Made by a program: the position numbers and the translations under genes
Shown: one piece after another, positions 1 through 6,282 of the stretch
How the letters are laid out: every line of letters starts with the position of its first letter
Position numbering within the stretch: position 1 is the stretch's first letter
Assembly: GCA_910589115.1 (NCBI GenBank)
Contig: CAJUSB010000157.1
Location: 1 to 6,282 of the forward strand
DNA length: 6,282 nt
Direction of reading: 5' to 3'
Origin: an uncultured Clostridia bacterium
GTDB lineage: Bacteria > Bacillota > Clostridia > Oscillospirales > Butyricicoccaceae
Notes under the pieces: generated by a model
What the model was told of the DNA's origin: nothing
Databases searched by the model: none
What the model saw: only the letters and a program-made list of their open reading frames with translations

Positions 1-3000
1 GTCTGTCAGCATAACAGCCCCGCAGCGATGCTGCACCTTGGCACGGCAGTCAGCGATATTACCCGCGTTGTGCTGGCTCCCATCGAGCGCATGGTCAAAA
101 GCATAGAACAGCAGAACCTGTTTGACCTCCGCGAAAAATTTGCAAAACCTGTCATTCCGGAGTATCATAAAGATACCAGAAAACCGGAAAAACAGGAGGA
201 TGAAAGGAGCAACGAACATGGAGATTACTTATTCGCAGGTGGGGGATTATCGCCTCCCGAACCTGACCCTGCCGGAACAGCCCGCCGTGAAGATCGGCAA
301 ATACGGCAGGCTGCGCAAAACCTTCCTCAAACAGCACCGCCCGGTGCAGTACAACGGGCTTATCCTGAGCGTCAAGCTGGACGAGCATCTCGCGGAGATC
401 GACCGGACGGCGCGCCAGCAGGTCGAACAGACCATGGCGGAGCTGCTGAAAACGAACCCCGCGCCGGACAAGATGAGCGACCCGCTGAAGTGGGTGCAGC
501 ATCAGAACGCGATCAAGGCGCAGGCGGAGGAGATCGTGATACCGAGCCTGATTTACAGCTGAAAACAGAACCCGAAGCGGAGGATGGACTGCCATCTTCC
601 GCTTTTGCTTTGCCCTCTTTTGAGGAGCAGATGGCCTTTTTTGAAATTATTGAACCGAACCTTACGGGGCAGGAATTGGATGCTGTTTTGTCAGGCGGCA
701 CAGGCTTTCAGAACGGAAAGCAGCGCGTCAGCCAGTATTTTTCGGAGGAACATACCGAAAAGGAAAAAGCAAAATTCCTCGCGAAAGAGTATGGCACGGG
801 CGGTCAGTCATGGACATTCCAGGACGGGACGAACGGCTTCCTGTGGCACGACAGCAAAGGCATTTCCGCAAGCCGCGCAGGGCTGGATTTCAATGCCCCG
901 GAGATTCATATTTCATGGGCAAAAGCTGCGAATCGCGTTGCTGAACTGATTGCCAGCGACCAGTACCTGACCGAAAAAGAAAAGGCTGATTTGCGTTCCA
1001 GCCAGACCGAAGAACAGATTTTGGAGCCTGCGCCAGAAGAGCATATACCGACCGTGCGGGAAATCCACGCACAATTCCTTCCGGTTATCGAAAAGCTGGT
1101 GCTGGAGGATGTGGCCTATCAAAATGCCTGCAAAAACTCTGACCCAGACAATGCGTATCTTGAGGGAAACGAAGCCGTCAAACGGGCGGTGCTGTCTGTC
1201 AATGATACCGTTTTTCAAAGGCTTTATTTTGATAATCCGACATTTCACCGCCGACTGCATCAGGATGTCATAAACGACACCTACCCGCTGCTTGCAGGCT
1301 TGCCACCGGCACCGGAAACCGGAGAGGTAAAACCGGAAGTCAACCTTACGCCTAATGTGAAGGCGTATTGGGATTTGAAAGCGCAATATCCAGATAAACT
1401 TGTCGGTGTTCAGGTGGGCGAATATATGCTGTTCTATGGTTCGGATGCAGAAGCAGCAGCGCCCGCGCTCGGCACAAAATTACTGGTGCGGGAGATTCCC
1501 GGATTGGGCAGCACTGCCGTTACCGGAAGCCCACACGCATGGCAGGCGACGCTAAAGCACCTTTTGGAGCATGGACAAAGCGTGGTGTTGGCACAGCCAG
1601 AATCCGGGCAGGGTATCGACGCGCCATATGAAATTATCAAGGAACGTGATACAGCGGAATATATCCCCCTCGGCATGGAGCTGAACATTGAAGGGCGTCG
1701 GATGAAGATTGACAGCGTGGACTTCCAGAATGGCACAGTCTATCTCTCCAACGCCGATTTGCAGGGCAGTCCGCCGATGCTTCGTGAAGAACCTATACCT
1801 TATATCAGGCAATTCGTTGAAGACGCCCAGATGCAGGAGTTTTCATATGAAGAAATGGCTGTGTGGCAAGGTGAACAGTCTTTGCCGCCGGAGCCTATAA
1901 GGAAGCGTTTAGGGCAGTCCCTGCCGGAGCGCAATTATCGCACGTTTGCAAAGCTGTTTCCGGAAATCTCCAGCGGCGAATACCGTTATTTGAAGCTGGA
2001 AGCGGGAGCATCCATGATGCCTTTGCATATTGAGCGGATCGGCACGGATGTAATCTCCGTAAGCCACACCTACACGCAAAATGGCGATATCCTGTATGAT
2101 CCTGAAATGACCTTCCGCATAAATCCGGAGAAAGGAACGCTGGAACCGCTGACATTCCGACAGGACGGAGGTTTTCCGATTTATCAGGAGGTCTACCCTG
2201 AACCGGGCAGATGGATTCCTAAACTGCGGAAGGATTTGAATGCGTTTGCTAAGCAGTGGCTGCAAAATATCAGCACGCAGCAGTATTTGAAGCATGAAGC
2301 CGTTGCAGAGCGTAACGGCGAGGATGTGCGTTTCAACTTCGATCAGGATGGAAAGGCCATTCAGCCTGACGCGAAGGATGAACCGCAAACATTGAACTTA
2401 TCAAACACGACGGAAACCGCGCCGCTCGGAGTAAAAGACATTCTGGACAAGCCGCCGCGTGACCCGTTTCGTCCTGCTTATCAGGCAGGCGATATGGTAT
2501 TTCTGGATGATACGATATTCCGGATAGAAAAAGTCGGGATGTTCGATGTGCAGCTGCTCGACCCGCAGCTCCGATATCCGATTCTCCGTTCGGAAAACAG
2601 GGAAACTTTTGAACGGCTCCTGCTAAATGATATGCGAAATGGCGCAATTACAGAGTTTTTTGCGGCTGACCTTTCCAAAGCAGACGATGAGGAGTTTCGA
2701 GACGCGCTGACCAATGGCCTGTTCAGCAACCGCGACAAGGCGTATATTTCTGGCTGGATTCGTTCCGGCATGGGAAATACACACCTTGCCGCGCGGCTTT
2801 CAGAGACGTTTGCGGGTAACGCAGAAACCATGACGCTGGAAACCGGTGAAATTCTGGATTATCGGGCATCCACAGTCAGTTTGGAGATTGAGATTCACGA
2901 CAAATTCCATACGCAACGTGCTGAAAGCTGGGTAAATGTTGCGAAAATCTGCCGCGCTCTGTATCAGCAGGAATTGGATGGTTTTGTGCATGAACCGCAG

Positions 3001-6000
3001 CCGCCCGAAACTGCTGACCTGAAGGGCAAACCGCATTATAAGGAAGGCGATCGTGTTGTAATTCCTGCCGCTGACCGCGAGATTTCCGGCGAAATCGGCT
3101 ACATCGGCGACAAAGCAGTACGGATTGATACTGGCCCTTACTCGTGGAGCCATGAAACGATTGAACGCAGTCACTTTGAAGAAGGTTTACGGCAAGACTG
3201 GCGCAATGCAGAGCTGTTTGCCCCACCCGTGCAGAACTTCCACATCACCGATGATAACCTCGGTACAGGAGGTCCGAAAGCGAAATTTGCAGCTAACCTT
3301 GCGGCAATCAATCTGCTGAAAATATTGGAATCCGAAAATCGTCCCGCGACGACGGAGGAACAGGAAACCCTTTCCCGCTACGTCGGATGGGGCGGTCTGC
3401 CGCAGGCTTTTGACAAATCCAACCAATCATGGAGCGGCGAATACCGCCAGCTTCGCGACGTACTGACCGAAGAAGAATATATCGCTGCGCGCGGAACGGT
3501 TTTGAACGCTCATTTTACCAGCCCGACCGTTATCAAAGCGATGTATGAATGCGTTGAAAACATGGGTTTCCGTACCGGAAATGTTCTGGAGCCGAGTATG
3601 GGTGTAGGAAATTTTTTCGGGCTTCTGCCGGACAGCATGGAGCAGTCCAAACTTTATGGCGTGGAGCTGGACAGCATCACCGGACGAATCGCTCAAAAGC
3701 TGTACCCTGACGCTCGAATACAGGTAGCAGGGTTTGAAAACACGCAGTTTCCAAACGATTTCTTTGATTTAGCAGTCGGTAATGTGCCGTTTGGTTCATA
3801 CAAGGTCAACGATCCGAAATATGACAGGCATAACTTTCATATTCACGACTATTTCTTTGCGAAAACACTCGATCTTGTGCGTCCGGGCGGCGTGGTTGCT
3901 TTCGTAACCTCGCGCTACACGATGGACAAGAAAAACAGCGCCGTACGGCGTTTTCTCGCGCAGCGTGCCGACCTGTTGGGAGCCGTCCGCCTGCCCAACA
4001 CAGCATTCCGCGCGAACGCTGGGACAGAAGTCACGACCGATATCCTGTTCCTGCAAAAACGCGACCGAATCCTCGATATTGAGCCGGAATGGGTGTCCGT
4101 AGGGCAAACCGCCGACGGCTTCACGGTCAACCAGTATTTTGTCGAGTACCCCGAAATGATTCTCGGCACGCTTACGCTGGAAAATCGGCAGTACGGCAAC
4201 GAAGACTTGACGTGCGCGGAAATCCCTGGTTCCGACCTTGGCGAACTACTGCGGGATGCGCTCCGCAATATTCGCGCGGAAATCCCCGTATTTGAGGTTT
4301 CGCCCGAACAGGATGTAGATGCAGAGGGAACGCTTCCAGCCGACCCTGATGTGCGGAATTTCAGCTATACGCTGGTGGATAATCGCCTTTATTTCCGTGA
4401 GAACTCCATCATGTCTCCGGTCGAAACCAGCAAAACCGGCGAGAGCCGCATTCGCGGATTGATTGAAATTCGTGACGCGGCCCGCGCCCTGATCGACGCG
4501 CAAATGGAGAACTGCTCCGACCAGACGCTGCATGAACTTCAAGGGAAATTAAATCAGGTTTATGACAGCTACACAGCAAAGTATGGGCTTCTCAACAGCC
4601 GCGGCAACAGCATGGCTTTTTCGGACGACGCTTCCTACCCGCTGCTGTGCTCGCTGGAGGATATCGACGACGAGGGCAAGCTGAAACGCAAGGCAGATAT
4701 GTTCACCAAGCGCACGATTCGCCAATCCGTGCCGGTCACGCACGCAGAAACTTCGGTGGAAGCGCTGACGATCAGTATCGGCGAACGTGCACGGGTAGAC
4801 CTCGGCTTTATGTCGCAGCTGCTGGACGGCAAGCCGCAGGAGGAAATTACCCGCGAATTGAAAGGAGTGATTTTTGAAAACCCGCAGACTGAAAAATGGG
4901 AAACAGCTGACGAATACCTCTCTGGCGAGGTGCGGCAAAAGCTGGCGACCGCGCTTTACTATGCCGAAAAAGAACCGGAACGCTGGGCACAGAATGTGGA
5001 ATCATTGAAAGCGGTGCAGCCGAAAGACCTTGACGCTGGTGAAATCAGCGTCCGGCTGGGCGCTCGGTGGATTCCGCCGGAGGATATTGCGCAGTTTGCC
5101 TATGAAACCTTCGCTACACCGTACTATTATCACGGTGATATCCGTGTCCTGTATTCGTCTGCCACCGATACATGGAATATCACAAATAAGAATGGTGACC
5201 GCTCAAACAATGCAAATCTTACGGTTACCTTTGGTACGGAGCGCATCAATGCTTACGAGATTCTGGAACAGTCGCTGAACCTGAAAGAAGTACGCGTTTT
5301 TGACACGCATATCAATGCAGACGGAAACAAGGTGCGCGTGCTGAACAGGAAGGAAACCATTCTGGCCCAGCAAAAGCAGCAGACCGTCCGCAACGCCTTT
5401 CAGGATTGGATTTTCAGGGATCCGGAACGCCGTGAACGGCTTGTGAAAGTCTATAATGAGACATTCAACGGTACGCGCCCACGCATTTACGATGGTTCGC
5501 ATATCCGCTTTGTCGGCATGAACCCGGAGGTCAACCTCTGGCAGCATCAGAAGGACGCGATTGCACGGACGCTGTACGGCGGGAATACCCTTCTGGCGCA
5601 TGTTGTGGGTGCTGGGAAAACCTACACCATGGCCGCAGCCGCGATGGAATCAAAACGTTTAGGACTGTGCCATAAATCAATGTTTGTTGTACCGAATCAT
5701 CTGGTGCAGCAATGGGCGGGTGAGTTTTTGCAGCTTTACCCGTCGGCAAATATTCTGGTTACGACGAAAAAGGATTTCGAGACTGCAAACCGCAAGAAAT
5801 TCTGTGCCCGTATCGCTACCGGAGGCTACGACGCAATCATCATCGGGCATTCCCAATTTGAGAAAATCCCAATATCTGCCGAACGGCAGGCGGCGCTTCT
5901 TCAGAAGCAGATCAACGAAATTACAGAAGGTATCGCGGAGGTAAAATACGAACACGGTGAACGCTTCACGATCAAGCAGATGGAATACACCCGAAAGAAC

Positions 6001-6282
6001 CTTGAAGCCAAGCTGAAAGCACTGGAAAAAAGCCAGAAAAAAGACGCAGTAGTCACCTTCGAAGAACTTGGCGTTGACCGGCTTTTTATTGACGAGGGGC
6101 ACCTCTATAAAAACCTCTTTTTGTTCACAAAAATGCGGAATGTTGCCGGGATTGGACAAGTAGAAGCCCAGAAATCGACCGACCTTTACAACAAGTGCCG
6201 CTATCTGGATGAGCTGACCGGAGGGCGCGGTACGACTATGGCTACAGGCACGCCTGTCTCGAACTCAATGTCAGAATTGTAT
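1..6282 (+). CDS. Giant ICE-borne polyvalent protein: methyltransferase-like plus SF2/DEAD-like helicase (partial at both ends)
   Basis: Frame +1 is open for 2094 codons with no start or stop inside the window boundaries, so both termini are missing. Residues below count from base 1. Order: end of an N-terminal domain (about 1-45); charged, low-complexity linker (50-195); repeat domain 1 (221-325); conserved segment (355-430); MutS domain I-like segment (451-540); short module A (554-610); a conserved block resembling what is annotated as DUF6908 in such proteins (640-760); module B (825-880); repeat domain 2 (897-998); module C (1012-1070); methyltransferase core (1165-1355); conserved family sequence (1375-1840); helicase N-half (1845-2094). 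Relatives are known on conjugative elements of Clostridia, where they run to roughly 2500-3000 residues. A role in handling or protecting transferred DNA is inferred from domains and context, not shown. No frameshift or nonsense codon is visible, so it looks intact. The odd feature is a second gene, tnpV, nested in the linker. The family assignment is confident; the biochemical role is not. Confidence -1.
140..168 (+). promoter_or_regulatory. Candidate sigma-A-type promoter for tnpV
   Basis: TTGCAA (140-145; 4 of 6 against TTGACA) and TATCAT (163-168; 5 of 6 against TATAAT) are separated by exactly 17 bases, in a locally A/T-richer stretch of an otherwise balanced sequence. Transcription would start near 175, giving a leader of about 43 bases before the tnpV start. 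No extended -10 TG is present. It sits inside the giant coding sequence, so chance resemblance is a real possibility. Confidence 0.35.
203..209 (+). promoter_or_regulatory. Ribosome binding site of tnpV
   Basis: AAAGGAG, 8 bases before ATG 218, is a near-ideal Firmicute Shine-Dalgarno sequence. It fixes the tnpV start over the in-frame ATG at 200 and TTG at 122. In the giant frame the same bases are part of Asp-Glu-Arg-Ser codons. Its presence is strong evidence that tnpV is translated independently rather than being a fossil frame. Confidence 0.75.
218..562 (+). CDS. tnpV: TnpV family transposon-encoded protein, nested in a shifted frame inside the giant ORF
   Basis: This encodes 114 residues, the usual length for TnpV proteins of Clostridial mobile elements (named after a small gene of Tn4451). 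Family hallmarks are visible in order: MEITY at the start, GDYRLPNLTLPE, GKYGRLRK, HRPVQYN, HLAEIDRTAR, DPLKWV, and the C-terminal AQAEEIV followed by LIYS. I chose ATG 218 because MEITY is the family's N-terminus and AAAGGAG (203-209) sits 8 bases upstream. TTG 122 and ATG 200 are in frame but lack a well-spaced site and would add non-family residues. It lies wholly within the giant gene, offset by one base (its ATG begins at the second base of codon 73). Of 114 sense codons, 98 end in G or C, against about half in the following 40 codons of the giant frame, so coding constraint here follows the tnpV frame. The molecular function is unproven. An excisionase-like accessory role has been suggested for the Tn4451 protein, to my recollection. 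The family call is firm; expression from this locus is inferred. Confidence 0.9.
   Translation: MEITYSQVGDYRLPNLTLPEQPAVKIGKYGRLRKTFLKQHRPVQYNGLILSVKLDEHLAEIDRTARQQVEQTMAELLKTNPAPDKMSDPLKWVQHQNAIKAQAEEIVIPSLIYS
241..540 (+). other. Overprinted low-complexity linker of the giant protein
   Basis: In the giant frame, residues 81-180 are composed of Gly, Ala, Pro, Arg, Asp and Glu at 77 of 100 positions. Only five are Leu, Ile or Val, and there is no Phe, Met or Trp. That is typical of a disordered linker and contrasts with the folded-domain sequence on both sides. The same bases are tnpV codons, and the composition looks like the by-product of G/C-ending tnpV codons read one base off. Tolerance of such a linker between two domains would allow the overlap to persist. 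Confidence 0.75.
574..611 (+). terminator. Terminator-like hairpin just after tnpV, inside the giant ORF
   Basis: The left arm 575-587 pairs with the right arm 592-604 across the four-base loop ACTG (588-591). This gives 13 pairs, all Watson-Crick except one G-T at 582/597, and the outer 574/605 pair can add another G-T. The stem is followed by TTTTGCTTT (603-611), an interrupted T-tract that overlaps the base of the stem. It begins 11 bases after the tnpV TGA. The geometry is that of an intrinsic terminator, but the T-tract is weaker than ideal. It lies in the giant coding sequence (codons 192-204), so it would have to be passed for that protein to be made. Confidence 0.5.
661..975 (+). repeat. 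Repeat domain, copy 1 (protein-level)
   Basis: Residues 221-325 carry the pattern: a helix (VSQYF), KFLAKEYGTGG, WTFQDG, HDSKGI, then ISWAKAANRVAEL. I recognise the pattern as one common in Clostridial element helicase proteins, where the small Gly-Gly motif and the Ser-Trp helix are the best kept parts. A diverged second copy occurs at 2689-2994. I do not know its function; it may be a protein-interaction or DNA-contact module of the polyvalent class. Confidence 0.5.
1351..1620 (+). other. MutS domain I-like segment
   Basis: Residues 451-540 read AYWDLKAQYPDKLVGVQVGEYM followed by LFYGSDAEAAAPAL, then GLGSTAVTGSPHAWQATLKH and HGQSVVLAQ. This follows the order of MutS domain I: tyrosine and Lys-Tyr-Pro near the start, Val-Gly-Glu-Tyr in place of Met-Gly-Asp-Phe-Tyr-Glu-Leu-Phe, a Gly-x-Pro-His segment, and a Gly-(Glu/Gln)-Ser-Val-(Ala/Val) strand. 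The Phe-x-Glu mismatch-reading motif of true MutS is not evident, so mismatch recognition is doubtful. The fold resemblance is inferred from sequence alone. Confidence 0.6.
1660..1830 (+). repeat. Short repeated module, copy A (protein-level)
   Basis: Residues 554-610: Gly-x-x-Leu, a short turn (IEGRRMKIDSV), a beta-like stretch (TVYLSNADL), then MLREEPIPYIRQFVEDA. The layout of alternating short hydrophobic strands suggests a small beta-barrel followed by a helix. Similar blocks occur at 2473-2640 (copy B, GDMVFLDDTIFRIEKV) and less clearly at 3034-3210 (copy C, GDRVVI). The relationship is my own alignment by eye; the fold is inferred. Confidence 0.4.
1918..2280 (+). other. Conserved accessory domain (probably DUF6908-type)
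   Basis: Residues 640-760 contain YRYLKLEAGASMMPLHIERI, ISVSHTYTQNGD, YDPEMTF, and a C-terminal helix LNAFAKQWLQNI. The HTYTQNGD and DPEM strings are a family signature in helicase proteins of Clostridial conjugative elements; I associate it with DUF6908 but cannot confirm the accession. No catalytic residues can be assigned. The function is unknown. Confidence 0.45.
2473..2640 (+). repeat. Short repeated module, copy B (protein-level)
   Basis: Residues 825-880: GDMVFLDDTIFRIEKV, DVQLLDPQL, PILRSE, then a helix ending in LLLNDMRN. It lines up with copy A at the Gly, the Phe/Met-x-Ile-(Asp/Glu)-x-Val strand, the Val-x-Leu strand and the (Ile/Met)-Leu-Arg-x-Glu motif. It directly precedes repeat domain copy 2. 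Confidence 0.4.
2689..2994 (+). repeat. Repeat domain, copy 2 (diverged, protein-level)
   Basis: Residues 897-998 follow the plan of copy 1: an ISGWIRSG helix, ARLSETFAGN at the Gly-Gly position, TMTLETGEI, and the SWVNVAKICRAL helix (Ser976, Trp977, Ala981, Leu987 against Ser305, Trp306, Ala310, Leu316). The Gly-Thr-Gly-Gly core of copy 1 is lost, so this copy may keep the fold without the same activity. The alignment is by eye. Confidence 0.4.
3034..3210 (+). repeat. Short repeated module, copy C (protein-level, weak)
   Basis: Residues 1012-1070 begin HYKEGDRVVI and continue with EIGYIGDKAVRID and HETIERSHFEEGL. The Gly-Asp-x-Val-x-(Ile/Leu) opening, the second beta-like stretch and the trailing Glu-rich helix match copies A and B in order, but identity is low. 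KOW or SH3-like barrels start in a similar way. This is the least certain of the three copies. Confidence 0.3.
3241..4110 (+). other. N6-adenine methyltransferase-like domain
   Basis: A lead-in TDDNLGTGGPKAKF (from residue 1083) and VGWGG (1128-1132) precede HFTSP (1171-1175), the usual segment before the SAM site. Motif I is VLEPSMGVGNFFG (1195-1207). The Val-Glu-Leu-Asp at 1221-1224 gives the acidic SAM-ribose contact. Motif IV is NVPF (1261-1264), a variant of the Asn-Pro-Pro-Tyr/Phe that places the target adenine. RPGGVVAFVTSRYTMD (1294-1309) is the following strand. All core motifs are present, so SAM binding is likely. The Val in place of the second Pro is, from memory, usual for this family; whether it methylates DNA cannot be decided from sequence. 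No separate target-recognition domain or partner specificity gene is in the window. Confidence 0.8.
5521..6282 (+). other. Superfamily 2 (SNF2/DEAD-like) helicase domain, N-terminal half
   Basis: NLWQHQKDAIAR (1845-1856) is a Q-like motif. HVVGAGKT (1867-1874) is the Walker A loop with Lys1873. MFVVPNHLVQQW (1894-1905) is motif Ia. DEGH (2031-2034) followed by LYKNLF is the Walker B box. ATGTPVSNS (2081-2089) is motif III. A charged helical stretch at 1961-2020, probably a coiled coil, is inserted between motif Ia and the Walker B box. Motifs IV to VI of the second RecA lobe lie beyond the right edge. The domain should hydrolyse ATP and move on or remodel DNA. The relation to N6-methylase/helicase proteins of conjugative elements is strong by motif order. 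Confidence 0.85.

Noticed and set aside
122..150. TTGACC at 122-127 as a -35 box
   Set aside because: No acceptable -10 sequence lies 16-18 bases downstream (AAACCT at 145-150); the TTGCAA/TATCAT pair is better.
122..217. N-terminal extension of tnpV from TTG 122 or ATG 200
   Set aside because: TTG 122 has no ribosome binding site and ATG 200 has its purine run directly abutting it. The extra residues are not part of the TnpV family, whose N-terminus matches ATG 218.
152..595. 147-codon open frame on the minus strand opposite tnpV
   Set aside because: Its protein has no recognisable motif. It is explained by the G/C-rich third positions of the sense genes, which suppress antisense stops.
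584..949. Second plus-strand open frame just after tnpV in the same frame
   Set aside because: It starts within the hairpin, lacks a ribosome binding site, and its product has no family features, while the giant frame here is conserved.
913..1386. 157-codon minus-strand open frame
   Set aside because: It mirrors well-conserved sense coding sequence; no ribosome binding site or family pattern was seen.
1909..2388. 159-codon minus-strand open frame
   Set aside because: It lies opposite the conserved HTYTQNGD block and has no recognisable protein features.
5677..6159. 160-codon minus-strand open frame opposite the helicase motifs
   Set aside because: The sense strand carries Walker A, motif Ia and DEGH; the antisense product looks like a shadow.
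1..6282. Interpretation as a gene broken by a tnpV insertion (pseudogene)
   Set aside because: The giant frame is maintained without stop or shift through and beyond tnpV, and all later motifs are intact.
1..6282. CRISPR array, tRNA, rRNA or insertion sequence ends
   Set aside because: No short regularly spaced repeats, cloverleaf patterns, rRNA sequence or terminal inverted repeats were seen. Apart from tnpV and its signals, the window is coding sequence of one protein.

Overview
The whole 6282-base window is one uninterrupted reading frame in frame +1 (2094 codons, no stop). It is open at both edges, so it is an internal piece of a giant protein. The conserved blocks are characteristic of the very large 'methylase/helicase' polyvalent protein carried by integrative and conjugative elements of gut Clostridia (the Tn1549/CTn type). 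The blocks are a GPKAKF/VGWGG lead-in, a SAM-binding VLEPSMGVGN motif with an NVPF catalytic motif, and then a superfamily 2 helicase with HVVGAGKT, DEGH and TGTPVSNS motifs. GC content is roughly one half, with mixed third positions, which suits a Ruminococcaceae/Oscillospiraceae-like host. This host assignment is inference from family knowledge; there is no 16S or other marker here.

Layout: bases 1-130 are the end of an N-terminal domain. Bases 130-620 are the unusual part. A complete second gene, tnpV (218-562), lies inside the large frame in the +1-shifted frame, with its own strong ribosome binding site. It also has a plausible promoter upstream (140-168) and a terminator-like hairpin with a broken T-tract 11 bases after its stop (574-611). 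In the large frame the same bases encode a disordered G/A/P/R/D/E-rich linker. Bases 620-3240 encode a string of accessory modules: a domain that appears twice in diverged form, a MutS domain I-like segment, a conserved block probably of the DUF6908 type, and three short similar modules that may be beta-barrels. Bases 3240-4110 encode the N6-adenine methyltransferase-like core, bases 4110-5500 conserved family-specific sequence, and bases 5520-6282 the first half of the helicase. The helicase runs off the right edge.

How they may work together: proteins of this type are thought to travel with conjugative elements and act on the incoming DNA (modification, remodelling, counter-defence). TnpV is a small accessory protein of Clostridial mobile elements. 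The nested arrangement means one stretch of DNA carries two proteins plus the signals that may switch between them. An RNA polymerase followed closely by ribosomes making the giant protein should pass the hairpin. A ribosome making TnpV stops just before it and leaves it free to fold. That regulatory reading is a hypothesis.
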